Assembly (NCBI GenBank): GCA_000635495.1
Contig: JFLW01000086.1
Span: 1 to 64,000 of the forward strand
DNA from: Prochlorococcus sp. scB243_495K23
GTDB taxonomy: Bacteria; Cyanobacteriota; Cyanobacteriia; PCC-6307; Cyanobiaceae
Length of the DNA: 64,000 bases
Direction: 5' to 3'
The position numbers and the translations under genes are program-made. This document shows, one piece after another, positions 29,430 through 37,547 of the stretch. Under the pieces are notes generated by a model. That model saw only the letters and a list, made by a program, of their open reading frames with translations, did not search any database and was not told the origin of the DNA. Position 1 is the stretch's first letter. Each line of letters begins with the position of its first letter.

Positions 29430-29903
29430 ATGTTAAGTAAATTCATCAATTCTTTTCTAGATAAAAAATCCCCAATGACTGTCCATGCTCACTGCGATGG
29501 TCCTTGTGGTGTTTACGATCCAGCATCTACGAGAGTTGCAGCTGAAGCAGTTTTATCAATGACAAAAAAACTTATTGCATTAGAAGCTCCTTCTAGCACT
29601 AATTCAGCAGAGTGGGCTGCATACAGTAATACATTTTCTAGATATGTTGCAGTTAAAGAAGAGCAAGCAAAAGAAACAAAGAAAGAGATTCTAATTTTGT
29701 GGACAGATTACTTTAAACCAGTTCACTTAGAAACTTTTCCAGACTTACATGAAACCATTTGGAAGGCTGCCAAATTATGCAGTGCATGCAAAGTTAATAT
29801 TGACTTAGCCCAAGCTGAAGAACTCATGAGTTATGTAGAAAAAATTCATAATATTTTCTGGGCTTCAAAAGGAAGATCAGACGCTTTTGTAAAAGCTAGT
29901 TAA
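29430..29903 (+). CDS. sodN: Nickel superoxide dismutase
   Basis: Dismutes superoxide using a single Ni bound by the N-terminal hook of the mature chain. The precursor has 157 residues; the hook HCDGPCGVY begins at residue 21 after a 20-residue propeptide, giving His1, Cys2 and Cys6 as Ni ligands once cut. The rest is a four-helix bundle (WTDYFKPVHLE and CSACKVNIDLAQAEELM near the C-terminus). ATG at 29430. The maturation protease sodX lies directly downstream and a metal-permease gene converges on it: a complete Ni-SOD module. Confidence 0.96.
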   Translation: MLSKFINSFLDKKSPMTVHAHCDGPCGVYDPASTRVAAEAVLSMTKKLIALEAPSSTNSAEWAAYSNTFSRYVAVKEEQAKETKKEILILWTDYFKPVHLETFPDLHETIWKAAKLCSACKVNIDLAQAEELMSYVEKIHNIFWASKGRSDAFVKAS

Positions 29904-29935
29904 TCAGAGTTATTTTCAAAAGTTTTTTTGATTTT

Positions 29936-30304
29936 ATTTTATTTTTTTTAGGTTTAAGAAAAACAGCGATTATTAGTGGTGAATCGATGTTTCCTTACCT
30001 AAAAGAAGGTGATATTGTATTTTTTAAAAAATATAAAAAGAATAAATCAATACTTAAAAATCGACAAATAGTTATTTTTAATCATCCATTTAAAAATAAA
30101 AATCTAATAAAAAGGATAAATTCAGTAAATCAAAATAACATTGAGGTTATTGGAGACAATATTGAATTTAGTGAAGACAGTAATAAATTTGGTTTAATCA
30201 ATAACGAAAAAATAATTGGGATTGTTACCTCTAAATTAATTATTCCTAAATTAAAAAATTTTTTAATTCAAAAAAACAGAAGCACTTCTTTGAATCCAAA
30301 ATAA
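29936..30304 (+). CDS. sodX: Nickel-SOD maturation protease SodX (start uncertain)
   Basis: Signal-peptidase-I-like protease that trims the sodN propeptide. The family motif GES-M-x-P is encoded at 29978-29995, and the presumed catalytic Ser (TCG, 29984-29986) sits just upstream of the first ATG (29987). The C-terminal part has KEGDIVFFKK, INSVNQNNIEVIGDN and the Lys-containing KRI typical of the Ser-Lys dyad. In frame the region stays open back to 29900, encoding a hydrophobic segment (FFDFILFFLGLRKTAII), but without ATG, GTG or TTG. I chose an ATT at 29936 as a minimal start; the true one is unknown. The end overlaps the convergent permease by 42 bases. Confidence 0.8.
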   Translation: MLFFLGLRKTAIISGESMFPYLKEGDIVFFKKYKKNKSILKNRQIVIFNHPFKNKNLIKRINSVNQNNIEVIGDNIEFSEDSNKFGLINNEKIIGIVTSKLIIPKLKNFLIQKNRSTSLNPK

Positions 30305-30934
30305 TCCCAAAGAAAAGGAAATCCCTCCTGCTACAGCTATTAATCTTTTAATAAATTTTTGACTTGCTTTAAAGGTGCTAAAAGATATTAAACAAGTAAA
30401 AAGATTCATACTTATGAGTGAACCAATCAAATATGAAATCAAATATAAGCAAGCGCTTGTTAGAGGAAGTGCTAAAGCAGGAAGAACTGCAAGAAAATGT
30501 GAACCTCCAGCTATACCGTGTAGCAAGCCTAAACCAGTCAAAGCATGTGAGTGCTTATTATTATTTTTTTGTTCCTTAACATGAAAGTGAAAGTGACGAT
30601 GGGCAATTCCATTCTCATGCTTATGGGAATGCGAGTGAATACTTAATTGAAAAGAATTTTTTATAGCAAATACTCCAACAATTAGAAGTGAAATTCCAAC
30701 TAGGAATTCGGCAATACTAGAAAATTTGTTTAATGGCGTAATATCCTTAATAAAAATCGCCAGAAAAGCTAACAAGAGGACTCCTGAAGAATGTCCCAAG
30801 CCCCATGAGAAACTATTTTTAAGAGCTTTTTGGGGATTATTAATCGCTGCTGGTGCCATTGCAATTAGATGATCAGCGCCACTAACTACATGCACAAATC
30901 CTGCGACTATACCTGTTAAAATTAACGCCTGCAT
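30263..30934 (-). CDS. Ni/Co transporter-like membrane protein (NicO/HupE type) beside sodN-sodX
   Basis: A 223-residue membrane protein with about six hydrophobic segments. It carries a metal-binding-like first helix (GFVHVVSGADHLIAMAP), a His-rich cytoplasmic loop (HSHSHKHENGIAHRH), and GLLHGIAGGSHFL later. These features match NicO/UreH-like nickel permeases. Next to sodN and sodX it is probably the Ni uptake protein called sodT in marine Synechococcus literature; substrate is inferred. ATG at 30934. The 3' end overlaps sodX by 42 bases. Confidence 0.8.
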   Translation of the reverse strand: MQALILTGIVAGFVHVVSGADHLIAMAPAAINNPQKALKNSFSWGLGHSSGVLLLAFLAIFIKDITPLNKFSSIAEFLVGISLLIVGVFAIKNSFQLSIHSHSHKHENGIAHRHFHFHVKEQKNNNKHSHALTGLGLLHGIAGGSHFLAVLPALALPLTSACLYLISYLIGSLISMNLFTCLISFSTFKASQKFIKRLIAVAGGISFSLGLFWIQRSASVFLN

Positions 30935-30989
30935 ATATATTCAATACAACCCTGTTTATTCAATTTTATAGCACGAATTGAAGTCAATA

Positions 30990-31877
30990 TTAAATTGAGT
31001 TAAATAATTTCTTGAACGATTGTTCAATATCAGTTTCTCTCATAAAAGTTTCACCAATTAATACTCCCTTGATTCCAATAGATCTAAGCGATTCTAAATC
31101 TTCGGCACAATTAATTCCAGATTCACTTATGGGAATAATATTTTGTTTATAAAATATATCTGCATACTTATGCATCAATTCTTTTGATATTTTTAAATCC
31201 GTTTTAAAAGTCTTTAAGTCCCTATTATTTATTCCAATCAAATTAAAAGATTTTAACTTTAGAATCCTGTCTAATTCATTAGAGTTATGGACTTCAACAA
31301 GAACACTCATCTTTAAATTATCAGCTATTTTCTTTAAATAAATTAAATCATCATCACTTAAAATCGCAGCGATTAATAATATTGCATCAGCACCAGATAC
31401 CCTTGCTTTATAAATCTGATAAGCAGAAATAATAAAATCTTTGCAGAGTAGTGGGAGATTAGTTGATTTTCTTACAGTTTCGAGTATTTCATAACCACCT
31501 TGAAAAAACCTTTTATCGGTTAGTACTGAGATACATGATGCACCTAATCCTTCATAACAAATTGCTATGTTTTCAGGGTTAAAATCTTTTCTAATAACTC
31601 CTTTACTCGGACTAGCTTTTTTTATTTCAGCAATAACTCCTGGTTTTATTTTTGACTCTAAGATATTTTTGTAAAAATCTTTGGGAGTAGGAAGTTTTTC
31701 AATCTTTTTGATGAGATCTTCTAAAGAGACAATTTTTTTATAATTCTTAATTTCAATATCCTTGTGCCATACAATTTCTTCAAGAATGTTTTTTGCTTGT
31801 GCTTCTCTATGAGGTACAGCATACTCTAAATTTTCTACCCTTACTGTTGGATTTGGTGGCCTGCGTCTTATCTCCAT
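30990..31877 (-). CDS. trpC: Indole-3-glycerol phosphate synthase
   Basis: Closes the indole ring in tryptophan biosynthesis. The 295-residue TIM barrel has the [11 protein letters not shown] loop, LCKDFIIS with the catalytic Lys, [16 protein letters not shown] and ISESGI, in normal order. A cyanobacterial N-terminal extension of about 35 residues ([19 protein letters not shown]) precedes the core. ATG at 31877. lpdA lies 12 bases upstream on the same strand, giving a probable spoU-lpdA-trpC transcription unit. Confidence 0.94.
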   Translation of the reverse strand: MEIRRRPPNPTVRVENLEYAVPHREAQAKNILEEIVWHKDIEIKNYKKIVSLEDLIKKIEKLPTPKDFYKNILESKIKPGVIAEIKKASPSKGVIRKDFNPENIAICYEGLGASCISVLTDKRFFQGGYEILETVRKSTNLPLLCKDFIISAYQIYKARVSGADAILLIAAILSDDDLIYLKKIADNLKMSVLVEVHNSNELDRILKLKSFNLIGINNRDLKTFKTDLKISKELMHKYADIFYKQNIIPISESGINCAEDLESLRSIGIKGVLIGETFMRETDIEQSFKKLFNSI

Positions 31878-31889
31878 TAATTTTAGAAA

Positions 31890-33329
31890 TTATTTAATTT
31901 GAGAAGCCGCCTGTTTATATGCGACCTCAACTACTTCACTAAGAGTAGGATGAGTATGAACTTCTTTAGATAATTCAATTACATCTTGGTTCCTTGAAAT
32001 AGCATTCGAAATTTCTTGAATTAAATCAGCTGCATGTAACCCAAAAATATGAGCCCCTAATACTTTCCCATTATCTTTATTGAAAATCAACTTTAGCAAT
32101 CCATCACTCTCTAATTCAGCCAATGCTTTTGAATTAGCCTTAAAGAAACTTTTGACAACTCCCAAAGTAAAATTTTCTTTTGTAGATATCTCTTTAGCTT
32201 CAACTTCAGAGAGACCAACTGAACTTATCTCTGGATGAGTAAAGGTTGCTGCGGGAATACTTTTATAGTTAATTTCGACATTACCACCGCAAATATTATC
32301 AACAGCAATAGTACCCTGCGCTGCAGCTGTATGGGCAAGCATTAGTTTGCCCGTTACATCTCCAACAGCCCAAATGTTAGGTATTATTTCATCACCATTC
32401 TTAACTCTCATTTGATCATCTATAGGAATGAAACCTTTTACTGTTTCGATACCAACAGACTCAAGATTTAAGTTATTACTATTAGGACTCCTGCCAGTTG
32501 CGACTAGTACAGCGTCAACTTCTAAAGTTTCTACAACTACCTTAGATTTTGCATCAGTCAGTTCTATTTTTACAGGGCATCCAGGGGTTATTTTTGTCGC
32601 AAAGACATTTGATTTTGTGTCTATATCTCTTGCTTGAATAAGGTTCTTCTTAGCAATTTTAGTAATGTCTGGATCAAATGTTGGCATAATATTCTCCAAA
32701 GCCTCGATCATGGTAACTTCACAACCAAGCGCGGTATAAACATCAGCAAATTCTAGACCTATATATCCGCTTCCAATAATTGCTATCCATCTTGGAAGCC
32801 ACTCAAGTTTAACCGCATCATCGCTAGTAAATACGGTCCTATTATCCAAAGTTATTCCACGGGGCACAAAAGGAGAAGAGCCTGTTGCTATAACAATATT
32901 CTTACATGTGAAAATTTTATCAATTCCGTTTTTATCTCTTACACCTACTTTTTGATTTCCTTCAATTCTTCCCATGCCCAAAATTATTTCAACTCCACTC
33001 CTTTTAAGAGTTTTTGTTAAATTTTCTCTAACATTTAAAACTAAATTATTTGCATGATCTGCAATTTTTGATCTCTCGAACCTTACTGGTGAAGCATGTA
33101 TACCAAATTTAGCTAAATGTTCATAATTAGCTATTTCTCTAACTTTTCCACTTGCAGCCAAAAGAGCTTTAGATGGAACACAACCCTTGTTAACACAAGT
33201 GCCTCCCATATCAGAAGATTCTACTATTGCGACTTTCAGTCCCTTACCAACAGCATGTTTAGCGGCATCAAAACCTCCATATCCTGCTCCTATTACGATT
33301 AAATCAAAATCAAAACTTGAATCAGTCAC
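31890..33329 (-). CDS. lpdA: Dihydrolipoamide dehydrogenase
   Basis: FAD-dependent E3 subunit that reoxidises lipoamide in the pyruvate dehydrogenase complex (and glycine cleavage). The 479 residues show the FAD GAGYGGFDAA fingerprint, the redox-active pair GTCVNKGCVPSK (Cys45 and Cys50), the NAD fingerprint GSGYIGLEFADV, and the dimerisation His in HTHPTLSEVV. ATG at 33329. pdhA is at 22291. It lies 11 bases after the SpoU methyltransferase gene on the same strand. Confidence 0.94.
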   Translation of the reverse strand: MTDSSFDFDLIVIGAGYGGFDAAKHAVGKGLKVAIVESSDMGGTCVNKGCVPSKALLAASGKVREIANYEHLAKFGIHASPVRFERSKIADHANNLVLNVRENLTKTLKRSGVEIILGMGRIEGNQKVGVRDKNGIDKIFTCKNIVIATGSSPFVPRGITLDNRTVFTSDDAVKLEWLPRWIAIIGSGYIGLEFADVYTALGCEVTMIEALENIMPTFDPDITKIAKKNLIQARDIDTKSNVFATKITPGCPVKIELTDAKSKVVVETLEVDAVLVATGRSPNSNNLNLESVGIETVKGFIPIDDQMRVKNGDEIIPNIWAVGDVTGKLMLAHTAAAQGTIAVDNICGGNVEINYKSIPAATFTHPEISSVGLSEVEAKEISTKENFTLGVVKSFFKANSKALAELESDGLLKLIFNKDNGKVLGAHIFGLHAADLIQEISNAISRNQDVIELSKEVHTHPTLSEVVEVAYKQAASQIK

Positions 33330-33340
33330 TTTTTATTTAT

Positions 33341-34183
33341 TTATTTAGAGGTGTATGCGACTCTTTTTCGTTCTAGTAATAACGGAACTGCAACACAAGC
33401 CACATTTAATGATTCTACAATCTCACTATGCGGAATTGTAATTGTTTCATTAAAAGCTTCTTGAATTTTTTTGTGAATACCTTGACCTTCATTACCCAAA
33501 ATTAATGCTGTACGTCTAGACCAATCAACTTCCCAGTAAGGTTTTGAAGGTTTTTTTGAACTCTCATCATGGCTACTAGTAGAGAAAATCTTAAATCCTA
33601 CATTTGATAATTCAGACAAAGACTTAAGTAAAGAATTTAATATTTCTTCTTCAATTCCATCAAATCTTAAAAATGGCAGATGAAAAACTGCACCTGAGGA
33701 TGCTCTTAATACCTTTTGGCCTAATGGGTGGGCACCTCCAGCTAAAAAAATTGCATTAACACCCGCAGCTAAAGCGGTTCTAAATAGATTACCCATATTC
33801 CCAGGATCTTGGATTCTGTCGAGAACAAGAACAAAATCATCTTTTCTATTAAATTGATAATTAGGTATTGCTGAAATCTCTACTAAAGCTGCTATCCCAT
33901 CTGGATTAATTGTTGAAATCGCAGATGCCAATACTTCCTCTGAGACAATATTTATTAATGACTCATCAAATTTTTTGCTGAGATTTTGATTCTTTCTTAG
34001 CCATTTTTCGGTAACTAAAATCTTAGAGGGATTTTTTCCAGACTTCAGCAATTCTTCAATGAGATGAGTACCCTCTATGCAAAAAAAGTCTTGATCTTTT
34101 GGAGATGATCCTCTTTTAAATGATCTAAATCTTTTAACTAGATTATTATTTTTACTAGTTATTTTTAAAAAAGTATTTTCTAT
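33341..34183 (-). CDS. SpoU (TrmH-type) RNA 2'-O-methyltransferase, start uncertain
   Basis: Knotted SPOUT methyltransferase for tRNA or rRNA ribose. The C-terminal catalytic part has LDRIQDPGNMGNLFRTALAAG, ILGNEGQGI and IPHSEIVESLNVACVAVPLL. The first ATG, GTG or TTG in frame is a TTG at 34051. But the frame continues upstream with convincing homology to the family's N-terminal substrate-binding domain: ITSKNNNLVKRF at about 34162-34127 and FFCIEGTHLIEELLKSG at about 34087-34040. The frame is open to about 34210 without a canonical start; ATA at 34183 is chosen as a guess. Target RNA unknown. Confidence 0.8.
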   Translation of the reverse strand: MENTFLKITSKNNNLVKRFRSFKRGSSPKDQDFFCIEGTHLIEELLKSGKNPSKILVTEKWLRKNQNLSKKFDESLINIVSEEVLASAISTINPDGIAALVEISAIPNYQFNRKDDFVLVLDRIQDPGNMGNLFRTALAAGVNAIFLAGGAHPLGQKVLRASSGAVFHLPFLRFDGIEEEILNSLLKSLSELSNVGFKIFSTSSHDESSKKPSKPYWEVDWSRRTALILGNEGQGIHKKIQEAFNETITIPHSEIVESLNVACVAVPLLLERKRVAYTSK

Positions 34184-34369
34184 GAGTATTTTGAAAAATT
34201 TGTTATCAACTATATTTTAATTACATAAATATTTTGATCAATTATTTATTAAATTTTTTTCCAAGAAATCAAAAAATACATTTTCACTTTTAATTAATAT
34301 TCATGACGTTACATAGGGTGGACTTAATATTATTAGTTTGTCATGATGAATCTAATAAATTAAGTCTTA

Positions 34370-35740
34370 ATGATTTGCGGAAGCAAAACTAAGTCATATC
34401 TTAAATCTCAAAATTTAAAGATTCTTGGCCAAGGCAAGTTAAATGGAATAGTTGAAATAAGTGGTGCGAAGAATTCCGCCTTAGTTTTATTAGCCTCATC
34501 ATTGCTAACTAATGAAAAAATAATTCTTGAAAATGTACCTTTTCTCACTGATATTGAAAAGATGGGGAACATCTTAAAGAATTTAGGAGTGAATTTAGTT
34601 CGTAAAAACAACCAACTAGAAATAGATCCAACAACTATTTTGATTAAAGAACTTCCATATGAACTTGTTAAAGGATTAAGAGCTAGTTTCTTTTGTATAG
34701 GTGCACTATTAACTAAATTTGGAGAAGCTCAAGTACCGTTACCAGGTGGATGCAATATTGGTTCAAGGCCAATAGACGAGCACATTAATGGATTAATCGC
34801 ACTCGGAGCAGACATTATTATTGAAGAGGGAATTGTAAAGGCAAAAACAAGGGGGAACAAAAATAGACTTCATGGCACTCATATCAAATTAAATTGCCCA
34901 AGTGTAGGTGCGACTGAAACTTTAATAATGGCAGCATCTTTAGCCAAAGGAAGAACTACTATTGAAAATGCTGCTAGAGAGCCTGAAGTTCAAGATTTAT
35001 GCCAAATGCTTAATAAAATGGGGGCAAAAATTTATGACTCCGGTAAAGAAACAATTATTATTGATGGTGTTAATAAGCTTGGTGGATGTACCCATAAAGT
35101 AATTCCAGACCGAATAGAAGCTGGAACTTTTTTAATAGCTGCTGCTGCAACTTCCTCTTCAATAACAATTTCTCCAGTAATCCCTCATCATCTTGAAGCT
35201 GTCACTAATAAGCTTCAAGAGAGTGGGAGCAAAATTACGATTAAAGGAAATTCGATTTCTATCAAGAGTAAAGAGATTAAAGGAGTAGATATTGAAACAG
35301 CTCCTTTCCCAGGCTTTCCTACTGATTTGCAGGCACCATTTACAACTCTAATGACAATCGCAAATGGTGAATCAAAGATAACTGAAAAAATTTTCGAAAA
35401 TAGAATGAATCATATTTATTTACTTAATGAAATGGGCGCGAGTATAAAACTAAACAAAAACGTAGCTTACATTAAAGGTGTTAAAACAATTAATGGGATG
35501 AATCTAGTTGGCTCAGATTTAAGGTCATCAGCTGCATTAATAATTGCAGGAATCATCGCAAAAGGTAGTAGTAATTTCTATGGATTAGAACATCTAGATA
35601 GAGGTTATGAAAATTTTGAATTAAAACTAAAAAATTTAGGTGTAAAAATAATTAGAGAGAACAGTAAAAATACTTTTGATGAAAAGGGATATAAAATTGA
35701 ACCTAAATCTGAGAATTCTTCAAAACTCGAAGCGGCTTAG
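34370..35740 (+). CDS. murA: UDP-N-acetylglucosamine 1-carboxyvinyltransferase
   Basis: First committed step of peptidoglycan synthesis, adding enolpyruvate from PEP. The 456 residues include SGAKNSALVLLASSLL near the N-terminus, the active-site loop LPGGCNIGSRPIDEHI with the catalytic Cys (fosfomycin target), and PDRIEAGTFLIAAAAT. A C-terminal Lys/Glu/Ser tail of about 20 residues is unusual but unremarkable. ATG at 34370; about 180 AT-rich bases separate it from the divergent SpoU gene. Confidence 0.95.
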   Translation: MICGSKTKSYLKSQNLKILGQGKLNGIVEISGAKNSALVLLASSLLTNEKIILENVPFLTDIEKMGNILKNLGVNLVRKNNQLEIDPTTILIKELPYELVKGLRASFFCIGALLTKFGEAQVPLPGGCNIGSRPIDEHINGLIALGADIIIEEGIVKAKTRGNKNRLHGTHIKLNCPSVGATETLIMAASLAKGRTTIENAAREPEVQDLCQMLNKMGAKIYDSGKETIIIDGVNKLGGCTHKVIPDRIEAGTFLIAAAATSSSITISPVIPHHLEAVTNKLQESGSKITIKGNSISIKSKEIKGVDIETAPFPGFPTDLQAPFTTLMTIANGESKITEKIFENRMNHIYLLNEMGASIKLNKNVAYIKGVKTINGMNLVGSDLRSSAALIIAGIIAKGSSNFYGLEHLDRGYENFELKLKNLGVKIIRENSKNTFDEKGYKIEPKSENSSKLEAA

Positions 35741-35778
35741 TCTTTTCCAAATGTATTTTTAAAACTAAGAAAGTTGTT

Positions 35779-35889
35779 TCAAACGTATGCAATATTGATT
35801 AGTGAAATACAACCCAAAAATAATATGAACAATACTAGAAAGCGATTAGACCAATTTTTATTTAAACCATTAAATTTGAATTCGTTCAT
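35779..35889 (-). CDS. Mini-ORF 2: 36-residue single-helix membrane peptide
   Basis: ATG at 35889 to TGA at 35779 encodes 36 residues: a polar N-terminus (MNEFKFNGLNKNWSNR) and one hydrophobic helix (FLVLFILFLGCISLINIAYV). The start overlaps the stop of the upstream mini-ORF as ATGA, a classic coupling junction. No family recognised. The size and single helix resemble small photosynthetic-complex subunits, but no known subunit motif is present. Confidence 0.4.
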   Translation of the reverse strand: MNEFKFNGLNKNWSNRFLVLFILFLGCISLINIAYV

Positions 35890-36005
35890 GCCCAAGTTCC
35901 GCTATTAGATCCGAATGTTGTAAGTATAGTTACTGCAATAAAAAGATAAGGGACAAATTTAAAGGATAATTTTTTAGCTTGAATTTTAGACATTAGTTTT
36001 TTCAT
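35886..36005 (-). CDS. Mini-ORF 1: 39-residue hydrophobic peptide
   Basis: ATG at 36005 to TGA at 35886 encodes 39 residues: a lysine-rich start (MKKLMSKIQAKKLSFK) then a hydrophobic stretch (FVPYLFIAVTILTTFG) and a short polar tail. It looks like a signal peptide or single-pass membrane peptide. It is followed by mini-ORF 2 in a different frame through an ATGA overlap. Function unknown; both fill the gap between murA and tRNA-Leu. Confidence 0.4.
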   Translation of the reverse strand: MKKLMSKIQAKKLSFKFVPYLFIAVTILTTFGSNSGTWA

Positions 36006-36240
36006 AAATTATAACACAATATTACTAATCATGAAGCTATCTCCTTTTTAAAAAGGCTTTTAAGCGCATTTAATCACAAAAATGTATCATAAATGTTTAA
36101 TATCTCTTTTTTTACCCTCATTTTTTGTCAGCAAATGAAATAAATAATTTTATGTTTTTATCGAAAAGATTAACTATTAACAAACGTTATCTTGATAACT
36201 GTTCCTTGAGCAAAACAATAGTCAATAAGTTGATTTTTGT
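36006..36240. other. AT-rich non-coding gap before tRNA-Leu
   Basis: About 235 bases with no convincing ORF. It contains a perfect 14-bp palindrome CCTTTTTAAAAAGG at 36043-36056, just upstream of the minus-strand mini-ORF pair, which could be a regulator site or part of its promoter. The remainder is AT-rich and should hold the divergent promoters of the mini-ORFs and of tRNA-Leu. Confidence 0.4.
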
Positions 36241-36246
36241 TATAAT
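36241..36246 (+). promoter_or_regulatory. -10 element of the tRNA-Leu/argD promoter
   Basis: A perfect TATAAT at 36241-36246 lies 27 bases before the first base of tRNA-Leu, leaving room for a short 5' leader. No good -35 box stands 16-18 bases upstream, as is common in this AT-rich sequence. Confidence 0.5.
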
Positions 36247-36273
36247 AAAAAAGTTCATTTTTTCAAAAGCCTT

Positions 36274-36355
36274 GGGAGCGTGGTGGAATTGGTAGACGCA
36301 CCGCACTCAAAATGCGGCACCTTCGGGTATGTCGGTTCAAGTCCGACCGCTCCCA
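36274..36355 (+). tRNA. tRNA-Leu (anticodon CAA)
   Basis: An 82-base cloverleaf: acceptor GGGAGCG pairs with CGCTCCC, D loop with TGGTAGACGC, anticodon stem CCGCA/TGCGG around loop CTCAAAA (anticodon CAA), a long variable arm with CACCTTCGGGTATG as in class II tRNAs, and T loop GGTTCAAGTCC. Discriminator A at 36355; CCA is not encoded. It reads UUG codons. argD starts 5 bases downstream. Confidence 0.96.
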
Positions 36356-36360
36356 CTTTA

Positions 36361-37536
36361 ATGAATACCTATAGTCGATTCGATATATCTTTCAAAAAAG
36401 GAAAAGGTTGTTGGCTATGGGACAAAAGAGGTAAAAGGTATCTTGATGCAGTCGCTGGCATAGCAACTTGTAGTCTTGGACATAGCGACAGAGTTTTAAG
36501 AAGAAGGTTATCAACTCAACTAAAAAAGATTCAGCACATTTCTAATCTCTACAACATTGAAGAACAAGAACAATTAAGCAGAACTTTAACGAATATGAGT
36601 TGTGCTGAAAGCGTCTTCTTCTGTAATAGTGGTGCGGAAGCAAATGAATCAGCAATTAAATTAATTAAAAAATATGGAAATAAAACAAATAAAGGTAAAG
36701 AATCAATTATTCTCGCAGCAGAATCCAGCTTCCATGGAAGGACTCTTGCAGCCTTGAGTGCCACTGGACAACCAAAATATCAAAAAGGTTTCGAACCATT
36801 GATTCAAGGGTTCAAATTTTTTAAATTTAACAATTTTGATTCGGTAAAAAAATTATTTGAAGAGTGTGAAAATAATGATCAAAAAATTTCCGGCGTTTTA
36901 GTTGAACCAATACAAGGCGAAGGCGGCGTAATTCCTGGAAGTAAAATATTTTTTAAAAGCCTGAGAGAAATATGTGATAAATATAATTCTCTTCTTATTT
37001 TAGATGAGGTCCAAAGTGGAGTAGGTCGAACTGGGAAAATGTGGGGTTATGAGAATTTAGGAATTGAACCTGATGGATTCACCCTTGCTAAAGGATTAGG
37101 AGGAGGTCATGCAATTGGAGCATTATTGGTAAAAGAAAAAGCCAACATTTTTTCTCCAGGGGATCATGCAAGCACTTTTGGAGGGAACCCATTCGCTTGT
37201 AAAGCTGCCCTAACTGTAATAGAAGAAATAAATAGAAGAAATATTATCAATAATGTTTATCTAAGAGGGGAACAATTAAGTGCTGGGTTTGAAGAAATGT
37301 CAAAAAAATTTCCAAATATTATTAGCGGGAAAAGAGGTTTAGGTTTAATACAAGGTCTTGTGATCAATGATGATTATGCTGATGCAAAAAAAATTACATT
37401 AAAAGCTTTTGATAAAGGATTACTGGTAGTTCCTGCAGGAGGAAATGTTGTAAGGATTGTCCCACCATTAGTTATTTCTCGAAGAGAAATTAATATTCTT
37501 TTGGATAAGCTAAATTCAATTTTTGAAGAGTTGTAG
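36361..37536 (+). CDS. argD: Acetylornithine aminotransferase
   Basis: PLP enzyme converting N-acetylglutamate semialdehyde to N-acetylornithine in arginine synthesis. The 391 residues show CNSGAEANESAIKL, SSFHGRTLAALS, LDEVQSGVGRTGK and the PLP-lysine motif LAKGLGGG. The ATG at 36361 is chosen: the frame stays open upstream but only through the tRNA-Leu gene, which cannot be coding. That leaves a 5-base gap to the tRNA 3' end, so the mRNA is either processed from a tRNA-mRNA precursor or starts within the tRNA. folC follows after 11 bases. Confidence 0.95.
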   Translation: MNTYSRFDISFKKGKGCWLWDKRGKRYLDAVAGIATCSLGHSDRVLRRRLSTQLKKIQHISNLYNIEEQEQLSRTLTNMSCAESVFFCNSGAEANESAIKLIKKYGNKTNKGKESIILAAESSFHGRTLAALSATGQPKYQKGFEPLIQGFKFFKFNNFDSVKKLFEECENNDQKISGVLVEPIQGEGGVIPGSKIFFKSLREICDKYNSLLILDEVQSGVGRTGKMWGYENLGIEPDGFTLAKGLGGGHAIGALLVKEKANIFSPGDHASTFGGNPFACKAALTVIEEINRRNIINNVYLRGEQLSAGFEEMSKKFPNIISGKRGLGLIQGLVINDDYADAKKITLKAFDKGLLVVPAGGNVVRIVPPLVISRREINILLDKLNSIFEEL

Positions 37537-37547
37537 CAATTTAAATT

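Noticed and set aside
36280-36360. Open frame extending argD upstream through tRNA-Leu
   Set aside because: The upstream part is the tRNA sequence itself; argD homology begins at the ATG at 36361.
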